Assembly: GCA_022414725.1 (NCBI GenBank)
Contig: CM039463.1
Span: 25,410,366 to 25,474,365 of the forward strand
Direction: 5' to 3'
Source of the DNA: Microglena sp. YARC
Taxonomy: Eukaryota > Chlorophyta > Chlorophyceae > Chlamydomonadales > Chlamydomonadaceae
Length of the DNA: 64,000 nt
Made by a program: the position numbers and the translations under genes. Numbering within the stretch: the stretch's first letter is position 1; each line of letters begins with the position of its first letter. Shown here piece by piece: positions 45,801-58,156 of this stretch. The notes below the pieces were generated by a model that saw only the letters and a list, made by a program, of their open reading frames with translations, was not told the DNA's origin and ran no database searches.

Positions 45801-48800
45801 GGGGGACATATTCCCTAAAAAAAACCTGAGGGGTGGCCTCAACACCTCCTGGAGAAAGAAGAAAACAAACAAATTTTGATTCACTCTCCAACTTTCAGCA
45901 AATATAATGTATAATTTAATTCCACCCCCTTAGAGGCAAACATGATAGGATGGCCGAGGTGATACACCCGCTTTTATTTTGCCTTTAGCCGGCAGACTGT
46001 AAACAACACACATGTATTTTACTTTTCAGTGGCCTTCTTTAATTAGTTCACCAGTTGCTTTTTTATCAGCCCTCCCCAATATCGAGTGGGCCCTCCCCAT
46101 AGTATGTTTAGGTTTAGCCACTGGCAAGTTGTTTAGCTAGCTGGAAGCTTTGGGCTTGCCTTTACGGGCTAGATGTCAAACACACACACATGTTGTTTAC
46201 TTCAGGTGCCCTTCTTGAATTAGTTCACCAGTGCTTGTTTTGTATACAGCCCTCCCCAATATCGAGGTTGGGCAAGTATGTTTAGCCATTTGGGCTATGC
46301 CTTTACCGGCTAGACTGTAAACACACAACACATGTTGTTTACTCAGTGGGCCTTCTTGGAATTAGTTCACCAGTGCTTGTTTTGTATACAGCCCTCCCCA
46401 ATATCGAGGCCTTGGGCAAGTTGTTTAGCCATTTGGGCTATGCCTTTACCGGCTAGACTGTAAACACACACACATGTTGTTCTTCAGGTGGCCTTCTTGA
46501 ATTAGTTCACAGTTGCTTGTTTTGTATTACAGCCCTCCCAATATCGAGGTTGGGCAAGTATGTTTAGCCCTATTTGGGCTACGCCATTTACCGGCTAGAC
46601 TGTAAACACACACACATGTTGTTTTACTTCAGGTGGCCTTCTTGAATTAGTTCACCAGTGCTTGTTTTGTATACAGCCCTCCCAATATCGAGGTTGGGCA
46701 AGTATGTTTAGCCTATTTGGGCTACGCCTTTACGGCTAGACTGTAACACACACCACATAGTTGTTTACTTCAGGTGGCCTTCTTGAATTAGTTCACCAGT
46801 GCTTGTTTTGTATACAGCCTCCCAATATCGAGGTTGGGCAAGTATGTTTAGCCATTTGGGCTATGCCTTTACCGGCTAGACTGTAAACACACACACATGT
46901 TGTTTACTTCAGGTGGCCTTCTTGAATTAGTTCACCAGTGCTTGTTTTGTATACAGCCCTCCCCAATATCGAGGTTGGGCAAGTATGTTTAGCCTATTTG
47001 GCTACGCCTTTACCGGCTAGACTGTAAACACACACACATGTTGTTTACTTCAGGTGGCCTTCTTGAATTAGTTCACCAGTGCTTGTTTTGTATACAGCCC
47101 TCCCCAATATCGAGGTTGGGCAAGTATGTTTAGCCTATTTGGCTACGCCTTTACCGGCTAGACTGTAAACACACACACATGTTGTTTACTTCAGGTGGCC
47201 TTCTTGAATTAGTTCACCAGTGCTTGTTTTGTATACAGCCCTCCCCAATATCTAGGTTGGGCAAGTATGTTTAGCCATTTGGGCTATGCCTTTACCGGCT
47301 AGACTGTAAACACACACACATGTTGTTTACTTCAGGTGGCCTTCTTGAATTAGTTCACCAGTGCTTGTTTTGTATACAGCCCTCCCCAATATCGAGGTTG
47401 GGCAAGTATGTTTAGCCATTTGGGCTATGCCTTTACCGGCTAGACTGTAAACACACACAGGTGGCAATGTTGTTTTTACAGCCTTCAAAGGTGGCCTTCT
47501 TGAATAGACTAAACACACACATGTTGTTACACCCAGTGCTTGTTTTGTATACAGCCCTCCCCAATATCTAGAGGTTGGGCAAGTATGTTTAGCCATTTGG
47601 GCTATGCCTTTACCGGCTAGACTGTAAACACACACAACATGTTGTTTACTTCAGTGGCCTTCTTGATTAGTTCACAGTGCTTGTTTTGTATACAGCCCTC
47701 CCCAATATCTAGGTTGGGCAAGTATGTTAGCCATTTGGGCTATGCCTTTACCGGCTAGACTGTAAACACACACACATGTTGTTTACTTCGGTGCCTTCTT
47801 GAATTAGTTCACCAGTGCTTGTTTTGTATACAGCCCTCCCCAATATCGAGGTTGGGCAAGTACTGTTTAGCCATTTTGGCTATGCCTTTACCGGGCTAGA
47901 CTGTAAACACACACACATGTTGTTTACTTCAGGTGGCTTCTTGAATTAGTTCACCAGTGCTTGTTTTGTATACAGCCCTCCCCCAATATCGAGGTTGGGC
48001 AAGTATGTTTAGCCATTTGGGCTATGCCTTTACCGGCTAGACTGTAAACACAACACATGTTGTTTACTTCAGGTGGCCTTCTTGAATTATTCACCAGTGC
48101 TTTGTACCCTCCCCCAATTCTTCAGTGGCCTTCTTGACACAGTGCTTGTTTTGTATACAGCCCTCCCCAATATCGAGGTTGGGCAAGTATGTTTAGCCAT
48201 TTGGCTATGCCTTTACCGGCTAGACTGAAACACACACACATGTTGTTGTTTACTTCAGGTGGCCTTCTTGAATTAGTTCACCAGTGTTGTTTTGTATACA
48301 GCCCTCCCCATTATATCGAGCAAGTATTGTTTTAGCCATTTGGGCTATGCCTTTACCGAGCTGGCTATGTTTTTTACTTCAGGTGGCCTTCTTGAATTAG
48401 TTCACCAGTGCTTGTTTTGTATACAGCCCTCCCAATATCGAGGTTGGGCAAGTATGTTTAGCCATTTGGGCTATGCCTTTACGCTAGACTGTAAACACAC
48501 ACACATGTTGTTTACTTCAGGTGGCCTTCTTGAATTAGTTCACCAGTGCTTGTTTTGTATACAGCCCTCCCCAATATCGAGGTTGGGCAAGTATGTTTAG
48601 CCATTTGGGCTATGCCTTTACCGGCTAGACTGTAAACACACACACATGTTTGTTTACTTCAGGTGGCCTTCTTGAATTAGTTCACCAGTGCTTGTTTTGT
48701 ATACAGCCCTCCCCAATATCGAGGTTGGGCAAGTATGTTTAGCATTTGGGCTATGCCTTTACCGGCTAGACTGTAAACACACACACATGTTGTTTACTTC

Positions 48801-51800
48801 AGGTGGCCTTCTTGAATTAGTTCACCAGTGCTTGTTTTGTATACAGCCTCCCCAATATCGAGGTTGGGGGCAAGTATGTTTAGCCATTTGGGCTATGCCT
48901 TTACCGGCTAGACTGTAAACACACACACATGTTGTTTACTTCAGGTGGCCTTCTTGAATTTAGTTCACCAGTGCTTGTTTTGTATACAGCCCTCCCAATA
49001 TCGAAGTTGGGCAAGTATGTTTAGCCATTTGGCTATGCCTTTACCGGCTAGACTGTAAACACACACACATGTTGTTTACTTCAGGTGGCCTTCTTGAATT
49101 AGTTCACCAGTGCTTGTTTGTATACAGCCCTCCCCAATATCGAGGTTGGCAAGTATGTTTAGCCATTTGGGCTATGCCTTTACCGGCTAGACTGTAAACA
49201 CACACACATGTTGTTTACTTCAGGTGGCCTTCTTGAATTAGTTCACCAGTGCTTGTTTTGTATACAGCCCTCCCCAATATCGAGGTTGGGCAAGTATGTT
49301 TAGCCATTTGGGCTATGCTTTACCGGCTAGACTGTAAACACACACACATGTTGTTTACTTCAGGTGGCCTTCTTGAATTAGTTCACCAGTGCTTGTTTTG
49401 TATACAGCCCTCCCAATATCGAGGTTGGCAAGTATGTTTAGCCATTTGGGCTATGCCTTTACCGGCTAGACCACCCACATGTTAAACACACCACAGCATG
49501 AGTTGGGCAAGTTGTTTTACTTCAGGTGCCACACACCTTTGTTTACTTGGCCTCTTTGAATTAGTTCACCAGTGCTTGTTTTGTATACAGCCCTCCCCAA
49601 TATCGAGGTGGGCAAAGTATGTTTAGCCATTTGGGCTATGCCTTTACCGGCTAGACTGTAAACACCACACACATGTTGTTTTACTTCAGGTGGCCTTCTG
49701 AATTAGTTCACCAGTGCTTGTTTTGTATACAGCCCTCCCCCCAAATATCGAGGTTGGGCATTTGGGCATGCTATTTGCCTTTACCGGCCTTTTTTACTTC
49801 AGGTGGCCTTCTTGAATTAGTTCACCAGTGCTTGTTTTGTATACAGCCTCCCCAATATCGAGGTTGGGCAAGTATGTTTAGCCATTTGGGCTATGCCTTT
49901 ACCGGCTAGACTGTAAACACACACACATGTTGTTTACTTCAGGTGGCTTCTTGAATTAGTTCACCAGTGCTTGTTTTGTATACAGCCCTCCCCAATATCG
50001 AGGTTGGGCAAGTATGTTTAGCCATTTGGGCTATGCTTTACCGGCTAGACTGTAAACACACACACATGTTGTTTACTTCAGGTGGCCTTCTTGAATTAGT
50101 TCACCAGTGCTTGTTTTGTATACAGCCCTCCCCAATATCGAGGTTGGGCAAGTATGTTTAGCCATTTGGGCTATGCCTTTACCGGCTAGACTGTAAACAC
50201 ACACACATGTTGTTTACTTCAGGTGGCCTCTTGAATTAGTTCACCAGTGCTTGTTTTTGTATTACAGCCCTCCCCAATATCGAAAGTTGGGTATACAGCC
50301 TCCCCATATCGAGGTTGGCATGTTTTAGCCATTTGGGCTATGCCTTTACGGCTAGACTGTAAACACACACACATGTTGTTTACTTCAGGTGGCCTTCTTG
50401 AATTAGTTCACCAGTGCTTGTTTTGTATACAGCCCTCCCCAATATCGAGGTTGGGCAAGTATGTTTAGCCATTTGGGCTATGCCTTTACCGGCTAGACTG
50501 TAAACACACACACATGTTGTTTACTTCAGTGCCTTCTTGAATTAGTTCACCAGTGCTTGTTTGTTGTATACAGCCCTCCCCAATATCGAGGTTGGGCAAG
50601 TATGTTTAGCCATTTGGCTACTGCCTTTACCCGGCTATTCAGACTGTAAACATGCCACACAACATGTTGTTTACTTCAGGTGGCCTTCTTGAATTAGTTC
50701 ACGGGGGCAGTGCTTGTTTTTGTATACAGCCCTCCCCAATATCGAGGTTGGGCAAGTATGTTTAGCCATTTGGGCTATGCCTTTACCGGCTAGACTGTAA
50801 ACACACACACATGTTGTTTTACTTCAGGTGGCCTTCTTTGAATTAGTTCACCAGTGCTTGTTTTGTATACAGCCCTCCCCAATATCGAGGTTGGGCAAGT
50901 ATGTTTAGCCATTTGGGCTATGCCTTTACCGGCTAGACTGTAAACACACACACATGTTGTTTACTTCAGGTGCCTTTCTTGAATTAGTTCACCAGTGCTT
51001 GTTTTGTATACAGCCCTCCCCAATATCGAGGTTGGGCAAGTATGTTTAGCCTATTTGGCTATGCCTTTACCGGCTAGACTGTAAACACACACACATGTTG
51101 TTTACTTCAGGTGGCCTTCTTGAATTAGTTCACCAGTGCTTGTTTTGTATACAGCCCTCCCCAATATCGAGGTTGGGCAAGTATGTTTAGCCATTTGGGC
51201 TATGCCTTTACCGGCTAGACTGTAAACACACACACATGTTGTTTACTTCAGGTGGCCTTCTTGAATTAGTTCACCAGTGCTTGTTTTGTATACAGCCCTC
51301 CCCAATATCGAGGTTGGCCATTTGCACGCCTTTAGTATGTTTAGCCATTTGGCTATGCCCTCCCCAATTACCATGGCTAGCCTTTACTGTAAACACACAC
51401 ACATGTTGTTTACTTCAGGTGGCCTTCTTGAATTAGTTCACCAGTGCTTGTTTTGTATACAGCCCTCCCAATATCGAGGTTGGGCAAGTATGTTTAGCCA
51501 TTTGGGCTATGCCTTTACCGGCTAGACTGTAAACACACACACATGTTGTTTACTTCAGGTGGCCTTCTTGAATTAGTTCACCAGTGCTTGTTTTGTATAC
51601 AGCCCTCCCCAATATCGAGGTGGGCAAGTGTTTAGCCATTTGCAAGGCTATGTAAACACACACACATGTGTTTACTTCAGGCCCTTCTGGAATTAGTTCA
51701 CCAGTGGCTATACAGCCCTTTAGGTTGGCAAGTAGTTATAGCCATTGGCTAGACTGTGTAAACACACACACATGTTGTTTACTTCAGGTGGCCTTCTTGA

Positions 51801-54800
51801 ATTAGTTCACCAGTGCTTGTTTTGTATACAGCCCTCCCCAATATCGAGGTTGGGCAAGTATGTTTAGCCATTTGGGCTATGCCTTTACCGGCTAGACTGT
51901 AAACACACACACATGTTGTTTACTTCAGGTGGCCTTCTTGAATTAGTTCACCAGTGCTTGTTTTGTATACAGCCCTCCCCAATATCGAGGTTGGGCAAAG
52001 TAGGTTGGGCAAGTAGACTGTTTTGTTTAGCCATTTGTTTAGGCTACCTTTACCGGCTAGACTGTAAACACACACACATGTTGTTTACTTCAGGTGGCCT
52101 TCTTGAATTAGTTCACCAGTGCTTGTTTTGTATACAGCCCTCCCCAATATCGAGGTTGGGCAAGTATGTTTAGCCATTTGGGCTATGCCTTTACCGGCTA
52201 GACTGTAAACACACACACATGTTGTTTACTTCAGGTGGCCTTCTTGAATTAGTTCAACCAGTGCTTGTTTTGTATACAGCCCTCCCCAATATCGAGTTGG
52301 GCAAGTATGTTTAGCCATTTGGGCTATGCCTTTACCGGCTAGACTGTAAACACACACACATGTTGTTTACTTCAGGTGCCTTCTTGAATTAGTTCACCAG
52401 TGCTTGTTTTGTATACAGCCCTCCCCAATATCGAGGTTGGGCAAGTATGTTTAGCCATTTGGGCTATGCCTTTACCGGCTAGACTGTAAACACACACACA
52501 TGTTGTTTACTTCAGGTGGCCTTCTTGAATTAGTTCAACAGTGCTTGTTTTGTATACAGCCCTCCCCAATATCGAGGTTGGGCAAGTTATGTTTAGCCAT
52601 TTGGGCTATGCCTTTACCGCTAGACTGTAAACACACACACATGTTGTTTACTTCAGGTGGCTTCTTGAATTAGTTTCACCAGTGCTTGTTTTGTATACAG
52701 CCCTCCCCAATATCGAGGTTGGGCAAGTATGTTTAGCCATTTGGGCTATGCCTTTACCGGCTTAGACTGTAAACACACACACATGTTGTTTACTTTCAGG
52801 TGGCCTTCTTGAATTAGTTCACCAGTGCTTGTTTTTTGTATACAGCCCTCCCCAATATCGAGTTGGGCAAGTATGTTTAGCCATTTGGGCTATGCCTTTA
52901 CCGGCTAGACTGTAAACAACACACATGTTGTTTACTTCAGGTGGCCTTCTTGAATTAGTTCACCAGTGCTTGTTTTGTATACAGCCTCCCCAATATCGAG
53001 GTTGGGCAAGTATGTTTAGCCATTTGGGCTATGCCTTTACCGGCTAGACTGTAAACACACACACATGTTGTTTACTTCAGGTGGCCTTCTTGAATTAGTT
53101 CACCAGTGCTTGTTTTGTATACAGCCCTCCCCAATATCGAGGTTGGGCAAGTATGTTTAGCCATTTGGGCTATGCCTTTACCGGCTAGACTGTAAACACA
53201 CACACATGTTGTTTACTTCAGGTGGCCTTCTTGAATTAGTTCACCAGTGCTTGTTTTGTATACAGCCCTCCCCAATATCGAGGTTGGGCAAGTAATGTTT
53301 AGCCATTTGGGCTATGCCTTTACCGGCTAGACTGTAAACACACACACATGTTTGTTTTACTTCAGGTTGGCCTTCTTGAATTAGTTCACCAGTGCTTGTT
53401 TTGTATTACAGCCCTCCCCAATATCGAGGTTGGGCAAGTATGTTTAGCCATTTTGGGCTATGCCTTACCGCTAGACTGTAAACACACACACATGTTGTTT
53501 ACTTCAGGTGGCCTTCTTGAATTAGTTCACCAGTGCTTGTTTTGTATACAGCCCTCCCCAATATCGAGGTTGGGCAAGTATGTTTAAGCCATTTGGGCTA
53601 TGCCTTTACCGGCTAGACTGTAAACACACACACATGTTGTTTACTTCAGGTGGCCTTCTTGAATTAGTTTCACCAGTGCTTGTTTTGTATACAGCCCTCC
53701 CCAATATCGAGGTTGGGCAAGTATGTTTAGCCATTTGGGCTATGCCTTTACCGGCTAGACTGTAAACACACACACATGTTGTTTACTTCAGGTGGCCTTC
53801 TTGAATTAGTTCACCAGTGCTTGTTTTGTATACAGCCCTCCCCAATATCGAGTTGGGCAAGTATGTTTAGCCATTTGGGCTATGCCTTTACCGGCTAGAC
53901 TGTAAACACACACACATGTTGTTTACTTCAGGTGGCCTTCTTGAATTAGTTCACCAGTGCTTGTTTTGTATACAGCCCTCCCCAATATCGAGGTTGGGCA
54001 AGTATGTTTAGCCATTTGGGCTATGCCTTTACCGCTAGACTGTAAACACACACACATGTTGTTTACTTCAGGTGGCCTTCTTGAATTAGTTCACCAGTGC
54101 TTGTTTTGTATACAGCCCTCCCCAATATCGAGGTTGGGCAAGTATGTTTAGCCATTTGGGCTATGCCTTTACCGGCTAGACTGTAAACACACACACATGT
54201 TGTTTACTTCAGGTGGCCTTCTTGAATTAGTTCACCAGTGCTTGTTTTGTATACAGCCCTCCCCAATATCGAGGTTGGGCAAGTATGTTTAGCCATTTGG
54301 GCTATGCCTTTACCGGCTAGACTGTAAAACAACACACACATGTTGTTACTTCAGGTGGCCTTCTTGAATTAGTTCACCAGTGCTTGTTTTGTATACAGCC
54401 CTCCCCAATATCGAGGTTGGGCAAGTATGTTTAGCCATTTGGACTGTAATTAGTGTGCTTGTTTTGTATACGTAGGCTACACCGGCTAGACTGTAACACA
54501 CACACATGTTGTTTACTTCAGGTGCCTTCTTGAATTAGTTCACCAGTGCTTGTTTTGTATACAGCCCCCCAATATCGAGGTTGGGCAAGTATGTTTAGCC
54601 ATTTGGGCTATGCCTTTACCGGCTAGACTGTAAACACACACACATGTTGTTTACTTCAGGTGGCCTTCTTGAATTAGTTCACCAGTGCTTGTTTTGTATA
54701 CAGCCCTCCCCAATATCGAGGTTGGGCAAGTATGTTTAGCCATTTGGGCTATGCCTTTACCGAGTAGACTGTAAACACACACACATGTTGTTTACTTCAG

Positions 54801-56182
54801 GTGGCCTTCTTGAATTAGTTCACCAGTGCTTGTTTTGTATACCTGCAAAAACAAAACGCAGGCACTGAAAGCTTATGCTGGTAGTGGAAGGAATACTTCC
54901 AATACACAGGCCATGACCTAGCATGAAGTGCTTGCCACTGCGCTTGTAGTAGTGTTGAATTGCATGTGATTTCATGAGATCATTTCGTGCTATCAGGCAA
55001 TAACGATGGGTATATTTAGCCTATTTGGCTATGCCTGTACCAATGTGATCTCATACGATCATTCATTTCTATGAGGAACTTACTATGCGCAGGCTCTGTC
55101 CTAGCATGAAGTACTCGCCACTGCGCTCGTAGAAGTGTTGCATTGCATGTGATTTCATGAGATCACATTTTAGAACTATCAGGCACTTGCGATGGGTATA
55201 TTTAGCGTATTTGGCTACGCCTTTACCGACTGGACTATAAACAAAAAACACGAAGGCACTTACAATGCTGAAGCTGGTAGTGAAAGAAAAAGCTCTGAAA
55301 GTGACACAGTCCTACAATTTCCAATTTTATTTTTCTCTCTCTCGGGCACTTACAATGCGCAGGCCGTGTCCTAGCATGAAGTACTCGCCACTTCGCTCGT
55401 AGATGTGCCAAGGGGGCAGCAGGCTAAGTACGGTCTCTCCCTTCATAATGGGGATGAAGTAGCGCAGGTTGCGCACCTGGGTAGGAAGGGAGTGGGGCGG
55501 GTGGGTGTGGGGGTGGGGGTGGGGGTGGGGGGGCGAATGGGGTATGGGGGGGCGAGTGGGGTGGGAGGGGTAGGGCAAGTGAGGTGGGGGGATGAAGTAG
55601 CGCAGGTTGCGCACCTGGGTAGGGGGAGTGGGGCGGGTGTGTGTGGTGTGGGGGGGGGGGGGGGTATGGGGGGGGGGGCGAGTTCAAGTTAAAGTGGCAG
55701 CATAAGGTTAGATGTAACCAAGTTCAAGCTCAAGTAGCAGCTTAAATAAAAGCCTGACCCCCACCTGGAAGATCAGGTGAGCATGGGTAAGCTGGACTGC
55801 CTTGAGATTAGACGGAAGTAAGCTCAAGTTCAAGTAAAAACCATAATAATCTGGACCGCCTTGGGGTTAGATGCAACCAAGCTCAAGTTCAAGTAGCAGC
55901 ATAAATAAAAGCCGGACCCCCACCTGGTAGATCAGGTTGGCATGGGTAAGCTGGACCGCCTTGGGGTTACCAGTGGTGCCTGATGTGTAGCACAGGGTGC
56001 ACACGTCATCGGGGGAAGAGCGCACAACTTTAAAATCCTTGCCTTCTCCCATAGCCAGCACCTGCAGGGTTTAGAGTGTGTTAGAGTGTGTGTGTGTGGC
56101 TGTGTGCGTGTGTGTGTGTGTATGTGTGTATGTGTGTGTATGTGTGAGTGTGTGTGTGTGTGTGTATGTGTATGTGTGTGTA

Positions 56183-56230
<48 letters not shown>

Positions 56231-56240
56231 TGTGTGTGTA

Positions 56241-56272
<32 letters not shown>

Positions 56273-57409
56273 TGTGTGTGTGCATATGAGTGTGTGTATG
56301 TTGGGATAGTGACCGTTGTAGGTGTGTAAATAAATAAATTAATTAATTAATAAATAGTCACCCATAGCCAGCACCTGCAGGGTTTTAACACACCTGTGTT
56401 AGTAAATAAAAAAATGAATAGGTAGCCTTATTACGAGGCGTGAGGTCGAGGGCGGCAGCTTAACCCTCCCTCCCTCTGTGCTCCCCCCCTTCCTATGTCT
56501 TTTTTCCTACCACCTCCCTCTTTTCTGTCTCCCATCCTCCTTGACTTCGCCTTCCCCCTACCTCAATTTATCCCCCTGCCCCCTGCCCCCTCCCTCTTCC
56601 TTCGCTCCCATGTTCAAAGGTAAGGGCCCTGAGGGACTCCCCTCCATTTTCCTTGGTAGTAGCCTTCATCCCCACCCCCCTACCTCCTTCCCCCCTCCCT
56701 AAATCCCACTGCTTTCCCTCTTCCCTGCTGAATCCCACACCATACCTGCTCAAAGGTAAGGACACGGAGGTACTCCAGTTCATGTTCCTTGGCAGTAGCC
56801 TCCCCCCCCCTCCCCCCTCACACACACCCCTCCTTCCCCCCTCCCTGAATCCTACACCTTACCTGCTCAAAGGTAAGGACCCGGAGGGACTCCAGTTCAT
56901 GCTCCTTGACAGTAGCCTTGATGCCCCCCACCCCACCCCTACCTCCTTCCCCCTACCTACCTCATTCCCCCATCCCTGGATCCCCCTTCTTCCCTTCTTC
57001 CCTGCTGAATCCCACACCTTACCTGATCAAAGGTAAGGACCCGGAGCAAATACTTCTCGGCAGTAGCCTTCATCCCCCCCCCACACCCCCACCCCACCCC
57101 ACACACACAACCCTACCTCCCCCACACACACACGCACACACACCTACCTCCTTCCCTCCCTACCTGAATCCTACTTTTTCCCTGCTGAATCCCACACCTT
57201 ACCTGCTCCAAGGTAAGGACCCAGAGGGACTCCATTCCATTTTCCTTGGCAGTAGCCTTCATCCACCCACCCCACCCCACCCACACTCCTTCCCCCTCCC
57301 CGAATCCCACTTCTTCCCCTCTTCCCTTGCTGAATCCCACACCTTATCTGCTCAAAGGTAAAGACGTTAGGGACTCCAGTCAACTTTCCTTGGCAGTAGC
57401 CTTCATCAC

Positions 57410-57440
<31 letters not shown>

Positions 57441-58106
57441 CTCCCTCCTTCCCCCCTCTCTAAATCCCCCTTCTTCGCTTCTTCCCTGCTGAATCCCACA
57501 CCTTACCTGATCAAAGGTAAGGACCCCGAGGGATTCCATTCCATTTTCCTTGGCAGAAGCCTTCATCCCCCCCCCACACCCACATACACACACACCTACC
57601 TCCTTCCCCCTTCCCTAAATCCCACTTCTTCCCTTCTTCCCTGCTGAATCCCACACCATACCGAATCTAAGGTAAGGACCCGGAGCTCATGCTTCTCGGC
57701 AGTAGCCTTCACCCCCCCCACCCCCACCCCCCACCTCGCACACACACCTACCCCCTTCCCTACCTATCTGAATCCTACTTTTTCCTTGCTGAATCCCACA
57801 CCTCACCTGCTCAAAGGTTAGGACCCGGAGGACTCCATTCCATTTTCCTTGGCAGTAGCCTTCATCATCCACACCACCACCACCACCACCTCCGTTCCCC
57901 CTCCCTGAATTCCACTTCTTCCCTTTTCCCTGCTGAATCCCACACCTTACCTGCTCGAAGGTAAGGACCCGGAGGGACTCTAGTTCATGCGCCTTGAGAG
58001 TAGCCTTGATGGCGTCCTCGGTTGTCCACATGACCATGATAAACTTGAGTGCGGGGTAATCAGACTGCAGGGTGTCACGGTGGGAGACTGAGTGTGTCAT
58101 CACGTC

Positions 58107-58156
<50 letters not shown>

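Noticed and set aside
48292..54151. Repeated 60-100-codon frames ([15 protein letters not shown])
   Set aside because: Translation of the satellite unit; copies are interrupted whenever the unit has an indel.
45960..54850. CRISPR-like array
   Set aside because: The whole 141-bp unit is repeated with no unique spacers, and the context is a eukaryotic intron.
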